NCBI RefSeq assembly: GCF_032884065.1
Contig: NC_088866.1
Span: 52,584,068 to 52,648,067, forward strand
Length of the DNA stretch: 64,000 bases
Direction: 5' to 3'
Source of the DNA: Artemia franciscana
Taxonomy: Eukaryota; Arthropoda; Branchiopoda; Anostraca; Artemiidae
Shown here: in pieces, positions 13,255 to 25,193 of the stretch
Position numbering within the stretch: the stretch's first letter is position 1
Layout of the letters: every line of letters starts with the position of its first letter
The notes under the pieces: generated by a model
Told to the model about the DNA's origin: nothing
The model's input: only the letters and a program-made list of their open reading frames with translations
Databases searched by the model: none
Program-made: the position numbers and the translations under genes

Positions 13255-14335
13255 GTCTAGACTAGATAGACAAAGATAACCAATTTTACAGGATAACCAG
13301 GATGGGGAGGAAGGTGGGGGACAAAATGTACTTTTCAAAATGCAGGAGTCAATCGTTCCCAAAAACCTTGGTTTTGTACGCAAATCTAAAATTTTCAGTT
13401 AAATCTCAGCCCCCTCTTCATGGGGGTAATTTGAGAATTGCAGCAAAGAATAAAAGAAGCAAAAGAATCAACAGACTTGGTGTTTAGCGTAAAACTAAAT
13501 CCAGGAATTAGCGGAAATTTGTTTAAATAATTCTCTTACAACACTGGATACACATGCCGAAACAAAAAAAAGTTAACGAAGAAAAAACGAGAATATTTCC
13601 AGCCTGTGAAAAAAGGCCCCAATAACCCTTTAACCGTTACTCTGAGAGAGCTCCTTTTAATTTAGTTTGTGTTTTCAAGGCTTAGCTAGTTTTTTATTTT
13701 GTTCTAAGTTTTTTTATTTATATTTTTTATTCGTTCTTTCCTTTTTGGACTTTGGGCAGTTGAACGTGGGCCTATACAATAATATTGCACAGTATTTTCC
13801 TTTCTTTCAATGGCTGAAATCATTCTCGTTTTTTCTTCATTAGAATTTCTTTTCATTTTGTTATGCCTAGACAGTATTGTTTTAGAAATTATTTGCAAAA
13901 AATTCACCTTAATGCCTGGATATAGTCCTGCGCTAAACACCAAGTCTGTTGATTCTATTACTTTTTCTATTCTTTTCTGTACTTCCAAGATAATCATTTT
14001 TCATAACTAATCCAGACAATCACAAATTTATTTGGAAGAGACCCATCACTCCTGAAGAAGAGAAGAAATCACTCTGAAAACGAGCACAAAAAAATGACGA
14101 ATTAAATAAAAACCAATAAACTGCAGGAAACATTAAAAAATTTCGAGTTGTGAGGAGGGGGGAAAGTAAAATCAGTAGTAACAAAATTGAAAGTGACAAT
14201 TTATATATTTCCAAGATTTGTGAAATATAGACAACTCTGAGTCTCAACCACTTTATATGGAGGTAGAAATAGGCAAGCACTCATTTTAGACGAAAAATTA
14301 GCCTATATAAAATGGATGCTTTATATGACACTTAC
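13255..14335. other. Intron sequence, no gene seen
   Basis: AT-rich intron between the hAT element and ENT exon 4. A minus-strand frame of 97 codons at 13704-13997 has no recognisable motif. A text block near 13620 (AACCCTTTAACCGTTAC) recurs near 26335 and 61222. Confidence 0.5.
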
Positions 14336-14482
14336 ATTTAGTGGAAGGGCGAAGAAAGTGACGAAACAGACGAGGAGTATGAAAAGTGCAGTAATGAAGT
14401 AATAAATAGCGGAAGTCCGCACATTTGGGGCCACTGCTATAGTTACAATGTTGACAATCGCGGTAATTGTTCCTGAAACATT
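14336..14482 (-). CDS. SLC29: ENT transporter, exon 4 (TM5-TM6)
   Basis: The acceptor CTCTTTTCAG precedes 14482 and the donor GTAAGTG follows 14336. The exon is 147 bases, exactly 49 codons in phase 0. It encodes NVSGTITAIVNIVTIAV (TM5, with the S-G pair typical of the family) and SAIYYFITALFILLVCF (TM6), ending in FFALPLN. Joined to exon 3 it reads VVLGS-NVSGT, and joined to exon 5 it reads ALPLN-NFYSYN. It has no competing open frame and was found by matching phases and family motifs. Confidence 0.94.
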
Positions 14483-14939
14483 CTGAAAAGAGAAAAATAA
14501 AATGTATAAGGGACTACTTACTTAGATACCATACTTGTCCTTAAAGCGTTTTAAGTCCCTAAACGGTCCTAATTTTGGGCTTCAAAATATACTCTATCAC
14601 ATCTTATCTTTATAAGCAAATACTACATCTGTTAATAACAATTTGTACCAGGATCAAAGCAACCACATGTCCATACAGCTACACAAACCCCTCCTCCGTC
14701 TCCATCTATTCAAAACTTCACCCTTTACCCCTCTCATGAAGTTTAAACTCCCCTTAAATCTTTTTCAATGAGCCCTTCCTCCTCCATCTCAGAATGTTAT
14801 ATTTTTCGTTCGGCCCCAAACGCACAATCTCTGATAACCGTGAATTCTTTATCCGTAGAACGTGGCCTGACAATCGTAGCACTAAATTACTAAATTCCGA
14901 GGAATAAGAACGATCAACATTTTGTTGTACAGTTTAGTA

Positions 14940-15490
14940 GTGGATATACGATAAGGCTAACGAATAACTAAAGCCTTAATTATGGCCTTAGCCCTATTTA
15001 GGCGAGAGCCTAAAAACCCTGACTAAAGCCCTAATTATGGCTTTAGCCGTATTTAGTCGAGTATCTAAAAGCCCTGACTAAAGCCCTAATTATGGCTTTA
15101 GCCCTATTTAGGCGAGTACCTAATAGCCCTGTCTAAATCCCTAATTATTGCTTTAGCCCTATTTAGGCGAGTATCTAAAAGCCCTGACTAAGGCCCTAAT
15201 TATGGCTTTAGCCCTATTTAGGCGAGTACCTAATAGCCCTGTCTAAATCCCTAATTATGGCTTTAGCCCTATTTAGGCGAGTACCTAAGAGTCCTGTCTA
15301 CAGCCCTAATTATGGCTTTAGCCATATTTAGGCGAGTACCTAAAAGCCATGTCTAAAGCCCTAATTATGGCTTTAGCCCTATTTAGGCGAGTACCTAAAA
15401 GCTATGTCTAAAGCCCTAATTATGGCTTTAGCCCTATTTAGGCGAGTACCTAAAAGTCCTGTGTAAAGCCCTAATTATGGCTTTGTTAAG
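14940..15490. repeat. Satellite array, 55-bp unit, ten copies
   Basis: The block CTAATTAT recurs at 14976 (as TTAATTAT), 15031, 15086, 15141, 15196, 15251, 15306, 15361, 15416 and 15471, always exactly 55 bp apart. Each unit contains CTAAAGCC, eight bases, then GGCTTTAG, a perfect 8-bp inverted repeat. Units differ by point changes only, with no indels. There is no coding role. Confidence 0.95.
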
Positions 15491-15845
15491 ACCAGTCGGT
15501 CGGGCATAAACACCCTTTTGTTCATTGGATTATTCTTGTACTGAAAAAAAAGCCATTTCAAATGCGCCTAATATGTCTTTTCAATTTTAAAAAGCAACAA
15601 TAGAGACAAAGAGCTGGGAGAAAAAGGCAATAAGCATATACAACTTGGCCTGAAAAAGCCATGATTAAGACACAGCTTAATACCATTCTTAGACAATTCT
15701 TCTGGAAAATATTCAACATACATTCTTCAATCATTCAAAATTCGAAGCACTAATAATCCAGAGACATGCTTCACCATTGTCATCACCACGATCTCCCACA
15801 TAATAATCTAAGTTGGCATACTTAACCTCCTATTCTTCCATACAT

Positions 15846-16258
15846 TATTCTGGCTGTATTTTTTGGGGCTTTATCCTATTTTTATGTATAAGGATTTTAG
15901 TGTCATTCGAGAGGCATATATCCGTTTTTGTAAATATCTTCTCTATCTTCCTCTTCGGTATAAAAATCGAAAGATAATAAATAAGTTTTACCTTCTGAAT
16001 ATTACTGAAAAGCAGACAGGTTTACACGAAAAGCTTTTGGAAACAGCGTATCAGCATATATTGCCCCACCATGGCTTGATTCGTTTATTTCATTAATTGT
16101 ATTTATTTAATGCTATTGTTGTTTAGTTGTTATTGCTGATTTTTTTTATGTAACGTTATTGTTGATTTTCGTTTTTGAATATCTTTTTTTAGTGTTTACT
16201 CCTCTGTTTATCTTCTGATGTAAGTGGGTTATAAATGAATATTATTACTATCACTCCA
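15846..16258 (+). other. Inserted segment with a 77-codon frame, possible LINE tail
   Basis: This segment splits the decayed RTE copy. A frame at 15863-16096 contains YLLYLPLRYKNRKIINKF and HHGLIRLF, a basic and hydrophobic pattern like the C-terminal tail of some LINE proteins. It is followed by a non-coding stretch ending in ATTATTACTATCA, which could be a microsatellite tail. The family is not recognised with confidence. Confidence 0.35.
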
Positions 16259-16844
16259 CTGCAGAAAAAAAAAATACCCTGCTTCTATTCTACTTTTCAC
16301 ATCTTTAGCACATCCTAATAATACATCCATACTTGGATAACACATTCATCTTCACTAATAATACTACCCTCATAAATAAAGCTATCCAGTTAATCGATTT
16401 TCCCATTACGTAACATAGCTTCTTCATAATTATTTATATCCTGGATTCGAAAAAACTCCAAAAATCAGTATATTGTGTGAAACGTTCCGGTCCCCAAAAA
16501 ATTCGATGAAAACTACATTACAATGTATGATCATTCAGCTATGAAAATTAAACGTACACAGTAACACCCACTCCCCTCCCCACCCCTTTTAAATCAAAGA
16601 CCTCACAGTTTCACCGTGGACTCATGCACAGACACACAATGGCAACTTTGAGGGATGTGGGAGCAGTAGAAACAGTTTCGATAGGGGTGTATTTGGCCCC
16701 TTAATATATTCAAATGTTTTTTTTTTGCTATTTTCATCTTAAAAGGCTCATTCTCTTGGCATTTCTACAAAAAACGAAAAAAAAAACAAATTACACCCCC
16801 ACCCCCATCTGAAAAAACATGAATTGGTATTACTGCGTAGATTG

Positions 16845-17010
16845 AAGAAAATTTGAAGAGATAGATTAAGAATCGAAATTCCAAGAAAAACAAAATTAAA
16901 AAGATTTGGAATATAGACAAATTTAATGAGAGTAATTAAGCTTAAAAATTCAAGAAAAAACCTAAAGATTTGTATCTTAAAAAAATATTGAGGAGAGTAA
17001 TTGAAAAGAA
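16845..17010. repeat. Second array of the ~68-bp intronic repeat
   Basis: Three degenerate units with AAAGATTTGGA, AATTTAATGAGAGTAATTAAG and TTCAAGAAAAA blocks match the array at 10655-10860 in the same orientation. Confidence 0.55.
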
Positions 17011-17589
17011 AAGGAATTTCCCCATAAGACAACTTGAAAAGGTCCCTCGAGAAAACTAAACATTGCAATCTACAAATTCATATTTCACATTAACCTCTCC
17101 CCTTCCCCCGACAGTTTATCTGAAATCTAGGATAAGATAAAACATTTTCCGACTGCAAAAACTACTAATATCTCGTCTTATTATGGATTTGGAGCGTACA
17201 AGTTAAAAAAAAATTTTAATCTAACTGTTTTCAATTATTCAATGAGTTTTATAATTTAATTATTTTAGGGAGATAAGATAGTGTGCTAGCTTCAGCAAGC
17301 TTTTAAATATGAATTTTGTAGATGGCACTATTGCAAAGAAAATGGCAATATAGTGAAATATAATTCAAAATTCAAGGCGTTTCAAATATTTCATATTTAA
17401 AAGACTAAAATATATTTATTTAAGCAAAAACGATAGACATATTTCTTTTCGGGATTTACAATCACTTATATCATACATAATTAATATATAAAGAGAGAAT
17501 TAACCAATAATAAAAATCCAAATTAATCTTGCTTAAAATCACTTCTCATAAATTCTATACATATAAAACCATAAATCTTATTCATCAAG
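17011..17589. other. Intron sequence, no gene seen
   Basis: AT-rich intron between the short tandem array and the first family A element. No coding or RNA gene signal is seen. Confidence 0.5.
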
Positions 17590-19538
17590 CAGTTCGTGGC
17601 AACGAACTGTAGTAAGGAGCGACCCGACTCAATAGTAAACGACACTCTAAAAAACGGATACCAACAGTTACATCAAAGGGATACGATTTTTATACTGATT
17701 TTAAATATATAAGTCTCATCAAATTTAGTATTACCCATAAAAAGTTACGAGCCGGAAAAGATTTATAAGTCATAGAATGTTAACGATACTGGATACGCTC
17801 TTTGCGCTATAGTTTGACTCTTTCTCTCAACTCTACTTTTTAAAATAAAAAAAAACAAGTTTTTTTAAATGAAAGTAAGGAGCGACATTAAAACTTAAAA
17901 CAAACAGAAATTACTCCGTATATGAAAGGGGCTTTTCTTTCTCAACGTCTCGCTCTTTACGCTAAAGTTTTTTACTGTTTTAAAATGTAGAGTTAAGAGA
18001 AAGAGTCAAACTTTAGCGTAAATAGCGGGGCGTTGAGAAGGAAAAGCTCCTTTCATATACGGAGTAATTTCTGTTCGCTTTAAGTTTTAATGTCGCTCCT
18101 TACTTTCATTTAAAAAAACTTGTTTTTTTTATTTAATTTCTGAACGTTTTTGAATCAATGCATGTTTTGATTTTGGCTCTCCGCAGAGGAATAATTAAAA
18201 CGAAATTTGTATATTTTTTTTTTTTTTTGGCTAAATGGCTTTCTCATAATTTTGATCGAATGATTTTGAGAAAAAAAGAGCGGGGGAGGAAGCCTAGTTG
18301 CCCTCCGATTTTCGGTTAATTAAAAAGGCAACTAGAACTTTTAATTTTTTACGAATCTTTTTATAAGTAAAAGATATACGTAACTTATAAATTAGCTTAC
18401 GTAAAGAACTTTTGTATTCTCATGTTTTTATTACATATATGAGGGGGTTCGCCCCCTCATCAGTACCTCGCTCATTACACTAAAGCTTAAATTTTGTCCC
18501 AATTCATTAAGAATGACCCCTGAATCACAAAAGCCGCAGAATAAATAGTTGAAATTACAAAAAATACTTTAGCGTAAAGAGCGAGGTATTAGGAGGTGAG
18601 CCCCTCATATGGGTAATAACTTCTGTTCGTTTTAGGTTTTAATGCTGCTGCTTACTTCCAGCTGAAAAAAAAACTTTTTCATATTTATTTTTTCATTGTT
18701 TTTTTTTAAGAAATGCTAGTAAATCCTGCGCTCCCTTTATGGAAATTTTCTGCCCCCATGACAAATTCATCGATGGAAAGTTCACCCAGCATATCACCCT
18801 CTTCTCAACCCCTGCCTCCAACCAAAAAATCCTCCTGAAAACGCCTGTACACTTCCCAATAACCATTACTATATGCAAGCCCTGGTCAAAGTTTTGAACT
18901 TGTAACCCCTCCCACGCAGACTGTGGGGGAGTAACTCGTCCCCCAAGACATAGTTATAAGGTTTTTCGACAACGCTGAATAAAATGGCTATCTCAGAATT
19001 TTGATCCGTTGACTTTGGGAAAATAATTAGCATGGGAGGGGGCCTAGGCGCCCTCCAATTTTTTTGGTCACTTAAAAAGGGTACTAGAACTTTTCATTTC
19101 CGTTAGAATGAGCCCTCTCGTAACATTCTAGGACAACTGGGTCGATACGATCACCCCTGAAAAAAACAAAAAAACAAACAAACAAATAAACACGCATCCG
19201 TGATCTGCCTTCTGGCAAAAAATATAAAATTCCACATTTTTGTAGATAGGAGCTTGAAACTTCTACAGTAGGGTTCTCTGATACGCTGAATCTGATGGTG
19301 TGATGTTCATTAAGATTCTTTTAGGGGGTGTTTCCCCCTGTTTCCTAAAATAACGCAAATTTCCTCAGGCTCGTAACTTTTGATGGGTAAGACTAAACTT
19401 GATGAAACTTATATATTTAAAATCAGCATTAAAATACGATTCTTTTGATGTAGCTATTGGTACCAAAATTCCATTTTTTAGAGTTTTGGTTACTATTGAG
19501 CCGGGTCGCTCCTTACTACAGTTCGTTACCACGAACTG
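17590..19538. mobile_element. Family A hairpin element, full-length copy
   Basis: A 1.95-kb non-coding element. Both ends carry a 20-bp palindrome, CAGTTCGT-GGCA-ACGAACTG at 17590-17609 and its counterpart at 19519-19538. The first ~180 bp are the inverted complement of the last ~180 bp (markers GTAAGGAGCGACCC and AAAGTTACGAGCC), giving long terminal inverted repeats. Inside are a large hairpin (17843-18144) and a second inverted pair around GAGCGAGGTATTAGGAGG (near 18465 and 18575). It encodes no protein. Related copies: 23446-25193, 39583-41765, 51483-53190, 61640-62330 and 62330-62870. The class is unknown; a non-autonomous DNA transposon is the simplest guess. Confidence 0.8.
17843..18144. 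repeat. Long inverted repeat (hairpin) of family A copy 1
   Basis: Arms of about 140 bp (17843-17985 and 18008-18144) are near-perfect reverse complements around a short loop. They include GTAAGGAGCGACATTAAAAC, ACTCCGTATATGAAAGG and TTTACGCTAAAGTTT. A transcript would fold into a long double-stranded stem. Confidence 0.9.
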
Positions 19539-19680
19539 TTTGAAAACAGTAAAAAACTTTAGCGTAAAGAGCGGGGCGTTGAGGAGGGAACAGCCCCTTT
19601 TATATACGGAGTAATTTCTGTTCGTTTTAAGTTTTAATGTCGCTCCTTACTTTCAGTTAAAAAAAAACACTTTTTTTTTA
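19539..19680. repeat. Half-hairpin fragment of family A
   Basis: Directly after the right end of copy 1 lies a single right-hand arm (ACTTTAGCGTAAAGAGCGGGGCG to GTCGCTCCTTACTTTCAG) without its partner, a fragment of another copy. Confidence 0.8.
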
Positions 19681-20035
19681 ATCTCTTAAATGGCCGATGA
19701 CAGTGTATTGGTAGTAATGAGCGCCGAATTAAAAGAAAAGAAATATTAGCGAAAAATCGGCAAAAAACAAGGTAAAAATGATTTAAAATGCGGCATATGC
19801 CATTTTTGTAACTTTTCAGGAGAGTAAAAAAAAACACAAAAACAAGTTCATGGAAAACGAAACGGAAAAGTTTGCCTTCTGTGTTGGCTCTGAAGGATGA
19901 GGGCTTATGGGGATAACAAAAACATATTCTAAACTAATTTTTTATGCTCTTTTCAGAGGTATTGATTACTTTTTGTATTTTGAACCAACTGACGATTATT
20001 TCGTTTTTTGTCTTATTTCTCCTTTTTCCTTGCAC

Positions 20036-20098
20036 AACTCACTGCAGCACCAAGCCGCCTGAGGCCGACACAGCTACGCAAGCTCCTCCTCCAACCTC
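20036..20098 (-). mobile_element. RTE-like LINE 3' tail fragment
   Basis: ACTCACTGCAGCACC and GCCTGAGGCC match the 3' end of the element at 8721-9740. Only about 60 bp is present, an extremely 5'-truncated copy or a relic. Confidence 0.7.
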
Positions 20099-21954
20099 CT
20101 TCGACCAAAATGGCATATGTGGCACTTTTATTTATTAGAGCCGATACGATGTAGATTCCGTTTGAAGATTAGGGAATCAACACACTATTAATATTTGAAA
20201 TTTTGTGGACAAAAAACTAACTAATAAAAATTTAGCTACATATTTTTTTTATTGTCACGGTTTAACGTGGCAACAAAGACAGATATGTACTTTAGAAACA
20301 CAGCAAAGTTGTGATGTCAGCAGCAAACTATTAGAGAATCAGGGTTGCCAAGTAGGAATAGGCTTACGAAGGGTCTGAAGAGCAAATAACGTTTTTATTT
20401 TGACGTCCTTAGCAATTTGAGACTGCATTTACATATAGTAAATAAATCTACATTAGGTATAGTAAATAAAGAAATTAAATAATTTCGCAAAGATAGTTTA
20501 ATTTGTCAAATCGATGATGACTAAGTAGTTAAACACAAAACGTGGTTGAGAGAATTTTCTCTCAACCACGAAGAGGAGGGAACATTATTTAGACTTCAAT
20601 CAAATGAATATGCAAATACAAAAATCAAAGACTTGAAAATCATACAAAAAATAATGATAACTGATGAACGATACACGTAACTGTATTCAAGACACGACTG
20701 CAGCCACTTCGCGCAATGGCTTGAATCAACTTTATGCTTTCACTGATAAATGACCAGACATAGTATATGGAAAAAAAAAATCGGAACAAGGTCGGTAAAA
20801 ACGTCGGAACAAGGTCGATAGAAACGAGTTGAAGTCAAATTTGGGTTCTACTCTTTCATAGGCCTCATCTCCTGGTTTTTTATAGAAAGTTAGTCATGGG
20901 ACTTTTTAAGAGGAGAACAGAGAATTTTAATCATATATGCCGGCCAAAATTTGTATAAACCATCTCTCGGTTGTTTTGCTCAACAAAATCTACCACTTCC
21001 TGTCAGAATTTTAGCAAAAGCTCTACCGATGAATGTTGTATGTGATTATGAAAAACCGCAAGTGAAAAATGAAATTGGGCTCAGTAGTATTTTTTGATTA
21101 GTGACAAAATGTGTGCCATTGGTATAGAAGACCAAATTACGAAGGGAAGTAGATCAGGAGTTGTATAGAGATGTTAATTCTACATCTCTATTAGAGATTT
21201 TTCACAATAATTTGGATGATGGTTAACTGGATAAAAAATAGAGCAAGGCTCTGGAAAACAGGCTTTCATCTCCTTTCCTGAAAGACCTTCGGTTTAAAAG
21301 GACCGTAAATCCTTTAATTTAAAGGGGTAAAACTTCATAGTCTACATTTAACCTAAAATTCCATTCTAAAATTCACATAAAATTCACAAGACTTTCCACC
21401 TACTTTCCTTTAATTTTAAGGACTATAAAGGCTTTCAAGTTTAAGGACCGTAATTTAAAGATCTTCAATTTTAAAAGATAAAAGTTTATAGCCTTGACAT
21501 GGTTGAATTTCATAGACTTTAGACTTATCTTTCCTTTCCGTTACCAATATTTAAAAAAAAAGAAAAAAAGAGAAAAAAAAATTTCCACAGTGTCATCCTG
21601 AAAAGATATTTCAAGACATGTAGAGGAAAAGATGTCTTTCAATTGTTTCATCTCTTCTTGGACATAAATAAAGATCTTTCGTTTAATATTACCTTCTCAT
21701 CGAATATTATCAAGGTACAGAGTCCAAAATAGAATTTGGCGTAAGAGACTTTAAAATACGTTCTTATATAAATAGAGAATAAAAGTTTGCTGTTTATAAT
21801 CTAAATTAAAAAAAAAGATATCTTAAAAAAAGGATTGGTATTATTTTATAGATTGGGCGCAACAATCTGCACCCATAAAATGTATATCATACGAGAGGCG
21901 AGCCTAATCACTGGGGGTTCATTGGTAAAATGAAATGCGTTTTAGGCCCACATC
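20099..21954. other. Intronic sequence, no gene seen
   Basis: AT-rich sequence. A local inverted repeat, GGTTGAGAGAATTTTCTCTCAACC, occurs near 20543-20566. I see no gene. Confidence 0.5.
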
Positions 21955-22124
21955 AGAGCATCCAGGATTCTTTTTTTCTTCGGGGAGGGGGTTGCAAAAA
22001 TATTCAAAAAATACATCAAAAATTTGTTTATATTCATTTTTGTTACGTTTTTACGTGTTGGACAAAAATTTCGAGGGAGGAGTTCAAACCCACTAATCCC
22101 TCCCCTGGATACGGCCTTGGCCCG
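21955..22124. repeat. Short dispersed repeat, second copy
   Basis: It matches 3990-4165 in structure: a G-rich run, ATTTCGAGGGAGGAG, CAAACCCACTAA, and the end CTGGATACGGCCTTG. Confidence 0.5.
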
Positions 22125-23056
22125 CATATATTATTTTTTATATCGAATTTTATCTTTTTTTTTGGCGCAAAGACTTCGGTGATAGAAACCAAATTCCATG
22201 GCCTGATTCTGATCCCCACATGATTTTGATGTCAACAAGGGTGTTCAAACCCTCATTCTTTCTTGTGAAAAAAAAACACTTTAAAGGCTTTTAAAAAAAT
22301 CTGTACGCGGTCAAATTGCATTTCTAAACTTTATAAGAGAAAATGTATCGCATAAAAAAAGCAGTAAGTAACTGCAGGAAATATGTAAACTGGAAAAAAT
22401 ACCATTTGGAGGCAGGGGCGTAGCTCAAGAATTGTTATTGGGGGGAGGGGCAAGAGGGATCCATATCCAGATAGTCAAGGGGGCATGCGCTCTATAATAT
22501 GTTTTTTCTACATATTTTTGGGGGACAACTGCCCCTTGCCCCCCTCCACGAAAAGACGCCCGCTTGGAGGGGAAATATCAAATATTTAGCCCAAGCTTTC
22601 AACCACCATGACTTCGATTTATATTTTTAAATATATTCTCTAAATTTTTACTGTTGATATTGTAAGTCGATATAAAAAAAATGAATAATAAAGAGCTATG
22701 AGAATAATATAGGTTTGTTTATTTTGACCTTTTAAAACAAAAGTGATAGAAGGATAATTTAAGTTAAAAATTTCACTGTTGATCATATACGTTGATATAA
22801 TAATAAATAAATTTAATAAAGTGTTAGAAAGACAATTTAGGTTTGTGAATTTTGAATGTAGAGGACATCTATATTTGTATTTTATTATGTTATATGGGAT
22901 CTGTTATATGTTATATTTGTCGATTTTTTTTTTTATTTACCTTCTCCAACTTTGGAGGTCATAAAATTTTTGAATTTGAATAGGAGAAAATTTTCAGTAC
23001 ATCAACATGGGAATAGAATAGGTGGCGTTAAAAATACACAGAAAAAAGACAGGAAT
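22125..23056. other. Intronic sequence, no gene seen
   Basis: At about 22407 the string CAGGGGCGTAGCTCAAG resembles a hAT-type end, but no matching opposite end was found. No coding sequence is seen. Confidence 0.45.
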
Positions 23057-23445
23057 CCGAAACAAACTGTGGATAAGATGATCCCACCACCAAATTTTAA
23101 GTAAAAAGGAAGGCTCTTGTGCCTTGTTTGAACAAGAATTATGCAAGGGTTTTAAATACATTAGATAAAAATAAAAACAAGTTTTTTTTTTTATTGAAAG
23201 TAACAAACTGTGGATAAGTTGACCCACCACCAACTTTTAAGTAGAAAGGAAGGCATGTTGTGCCTTCTTTGAACAGGAATTATGCAAGGGTTTTAAATGC
23301 ATTAAATAAAAAAAAGTTTTTTTTTTAACTGAAAGTAACAAACCGTGGATAAGTTGATCGCACCACCAACTTTTAAGAAGACAGGAAGGCATGTTGTGCC
23401 TTGTTTGATCAGGAATTATGCAAGGGTTTCAAATACATTTAAAAA
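23057..23445. repeat. Tandem triplication, about 140-bp unit
   Basis: Units starting near 23061, 23206 and 23340 share AACTGTGGATAAG, CCACCACCAA, TGTGCCTT and GGAATTATGCAAGGGTTT, ending in an A/T-rich stretch. The third unit runs into the second family A element. Confidence 0.85.
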
Positions 23446-25193
23446 AAGTTTTTTAACTTAAAGTAAGGAGCGACATTAAAACTGAAAACGAACGGAAATT
23501 ATTCCGTATATGAAAGGGGCTGTCCCCTCCTCAACGCCCTGCTCTTTACGCTAAAGTTTGACTCTGTCTCACAACTCTACTTTATGAAACAATACAAACT
23601 TTAGCGTAAAGAGCGGAGCTTTGAGGAGGGGACAGCTCCTCATATTTTTTGCTCGTTCTAAGTTTTAATGTTGCTACTTACTTTCAGTAAAAAAATTTTT
23701 TTTATTTATTTAAATTCAGAACGTTTTGAATTGATGCAGGTTCTGATTTTGGCTCATCGCACATGAATAATTAAACGAAATTTGCATATTAATTTTTGCT
23801 TTTTTGGGTAAATTGCTTTCTCAAAATTTTGATTGGACAATTTTGAGGAAAAGGGGGCGGGGGAGAGGCCTAGTTGCCCTCCGATTTTTTTGTTACTTAA
23901 AAAGGCCACTAGAACTTATAATTTCATTTCCGAACGTTTTTATTAGTAATAAATATACGTAAATTACAAAATTAACTTGCGTAATGAACTTCTATATTCG
24001 TATATTTTTGTATCACGTATATGAGGGAGTCATATACGTGACTCTTTACACCCCATCGTCAATCGTCAATCGTGACCCCATCGTCAATACGTCACTCTTT
24101 ACACTAAGGTTCGAACTTTGTTCCAATTCTTCAAGAATGACCCCTACATCACAAAGTTTGTTTAATTAGAATAAATAGCTCTTTTGAAATTACTAAAAAT
24201 ACTTTAGCGTAAAGAGCGAGGTATCGAGGAGGGGACGAACCCCTTCGTATACATAACAAATTCTGTTCGTTTCAAGTTTTAATGTTGCTCCTTAATTTCA
24301 GTTTAAAAAAACTTGTTTTTTTTAATTTAATGTTTTTTTAGTTTGTTTAAATAATGCTGGAAAATCTAGCACCCCCTTCATGGAAATTCCCCCTCCCCAT
24401 GACAAATTCCTCATGAAAAAATCCTCCCACGTAACCCCCTCCCCCGATCCATCACCAGAAAAATCTCCCTGAAAAAGTCTGCATACTTCCCAATAACCAA
24501 TACTATATGTAAAAAATTGGCTAAGTCCATAATTTGCAGCCCTTCCCCCCGGGGACTATGGAGGATTAAGTCGTCCTCAAAGACATAGCTATAAGATTTT
24601 TCGACTATGCTGAATCAAATGGATTTCTCAAAATTTTCATCCAGTGACTTTGGGAAATAAATTAGCTTGGGAGGGGGCCTAGTTACCCTCCATTTCTTTT
24701 GGTCACTAAAAAGAACACCAAAACTTTTAATTTCAATTATAATGTGCCAAATTCGTGACATTCTAGGACCAGTGGGTCCATACGATCACCCTTGGCGAAA
24801 AAAAAAAACAACAACAAAAAACTAAAAAAACAAATAAACATACATCTGTGATCTTTCTTCTGGCAAAAAATACAAAATTCCACATTTTTTCAGATAGGAG
24901 CTTGAAACCTCTACTGTGGGGTTCTGTGATATGCTGAAACTGATGGTGTAATTTTCATTGAGATTCTATGACTTTTAGGGGGTGTTTCTCCCTTTTTCGT
25001 AAATAAGGCGAACATTCTCAGGCTCATTACTTTTGATGGGTAAGACTAAACTTGATAAAACTTATACATTTAAAATCAGCATTAAAATCCCATTCTTTGG
25101 ATGTATCTATTGGTACCAAAATTCTGTTTTTTAAAGTTTCAGTTACTATTGAGCCAGGTCGCTCCTTACTAGTTCGTTACCACGAAGTGTTTG
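23446..25193. mobile_element. Family A hairpin element, copy 2 (left terminal repeat absent)
   Basis: It starts at the internal hairpin (23448-23700) and continues to the right-hand end at about 25193, where the terminal palindrome is degraded (AGTTCGTTACCACGAAGTG). The left ~250 bp present in the full-length copy are missing. It holds the same internal order as copy 1, including GCGTAAAGAGCGAGGTAT near 24205. Non-coding. Confidence 0.8.

Larger units (their letters stand above)
14650..16480 (-). mobile_element. Decayed RTE-like LINE copy, interrupted by other repeats
   Basis: Three separated blocks on the minus strand match consecutive parts of the element at 8721-9740. 14650-14890 is the C-terminal end including the ATCCGTAGAACGTG stretch. 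15765-15845 corresponds to the segment near CATGCTTCAG. 16259-16480 corresponds to the segment with CTTCACTAATAATACTACC. A 55-bp satellite region and a further LINE-like piece lie between the blocks. Many indels and substitutions make it an old copy. Confidence 0.65.

Noticed and set aside
14940..15490. CRISPR-like regular repeat
   Set aside because: Units are directly contiguous 55-mers with no unique spacers, in a eukaryotic intron.
18693..19614. Frames at 18693-18878 and 19399-19614 (similar ones at 41020-41284, 52334-52615, 53017-53292)
   Set aside because: All fall in family A non-coding sequence and do not keep their frame between copies.
20036..20098. A target duplication around the small RTE tail
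   Set aside because: Only short, inexact similarity (TCCTTGC versus TCCTTCG) flanks it; not convincing.
22407..22440. hAT-like end CAGGGGCGTAGCTCAAG
   Set aside because: No matching inverted end or 8-bp duplication was found nearby.
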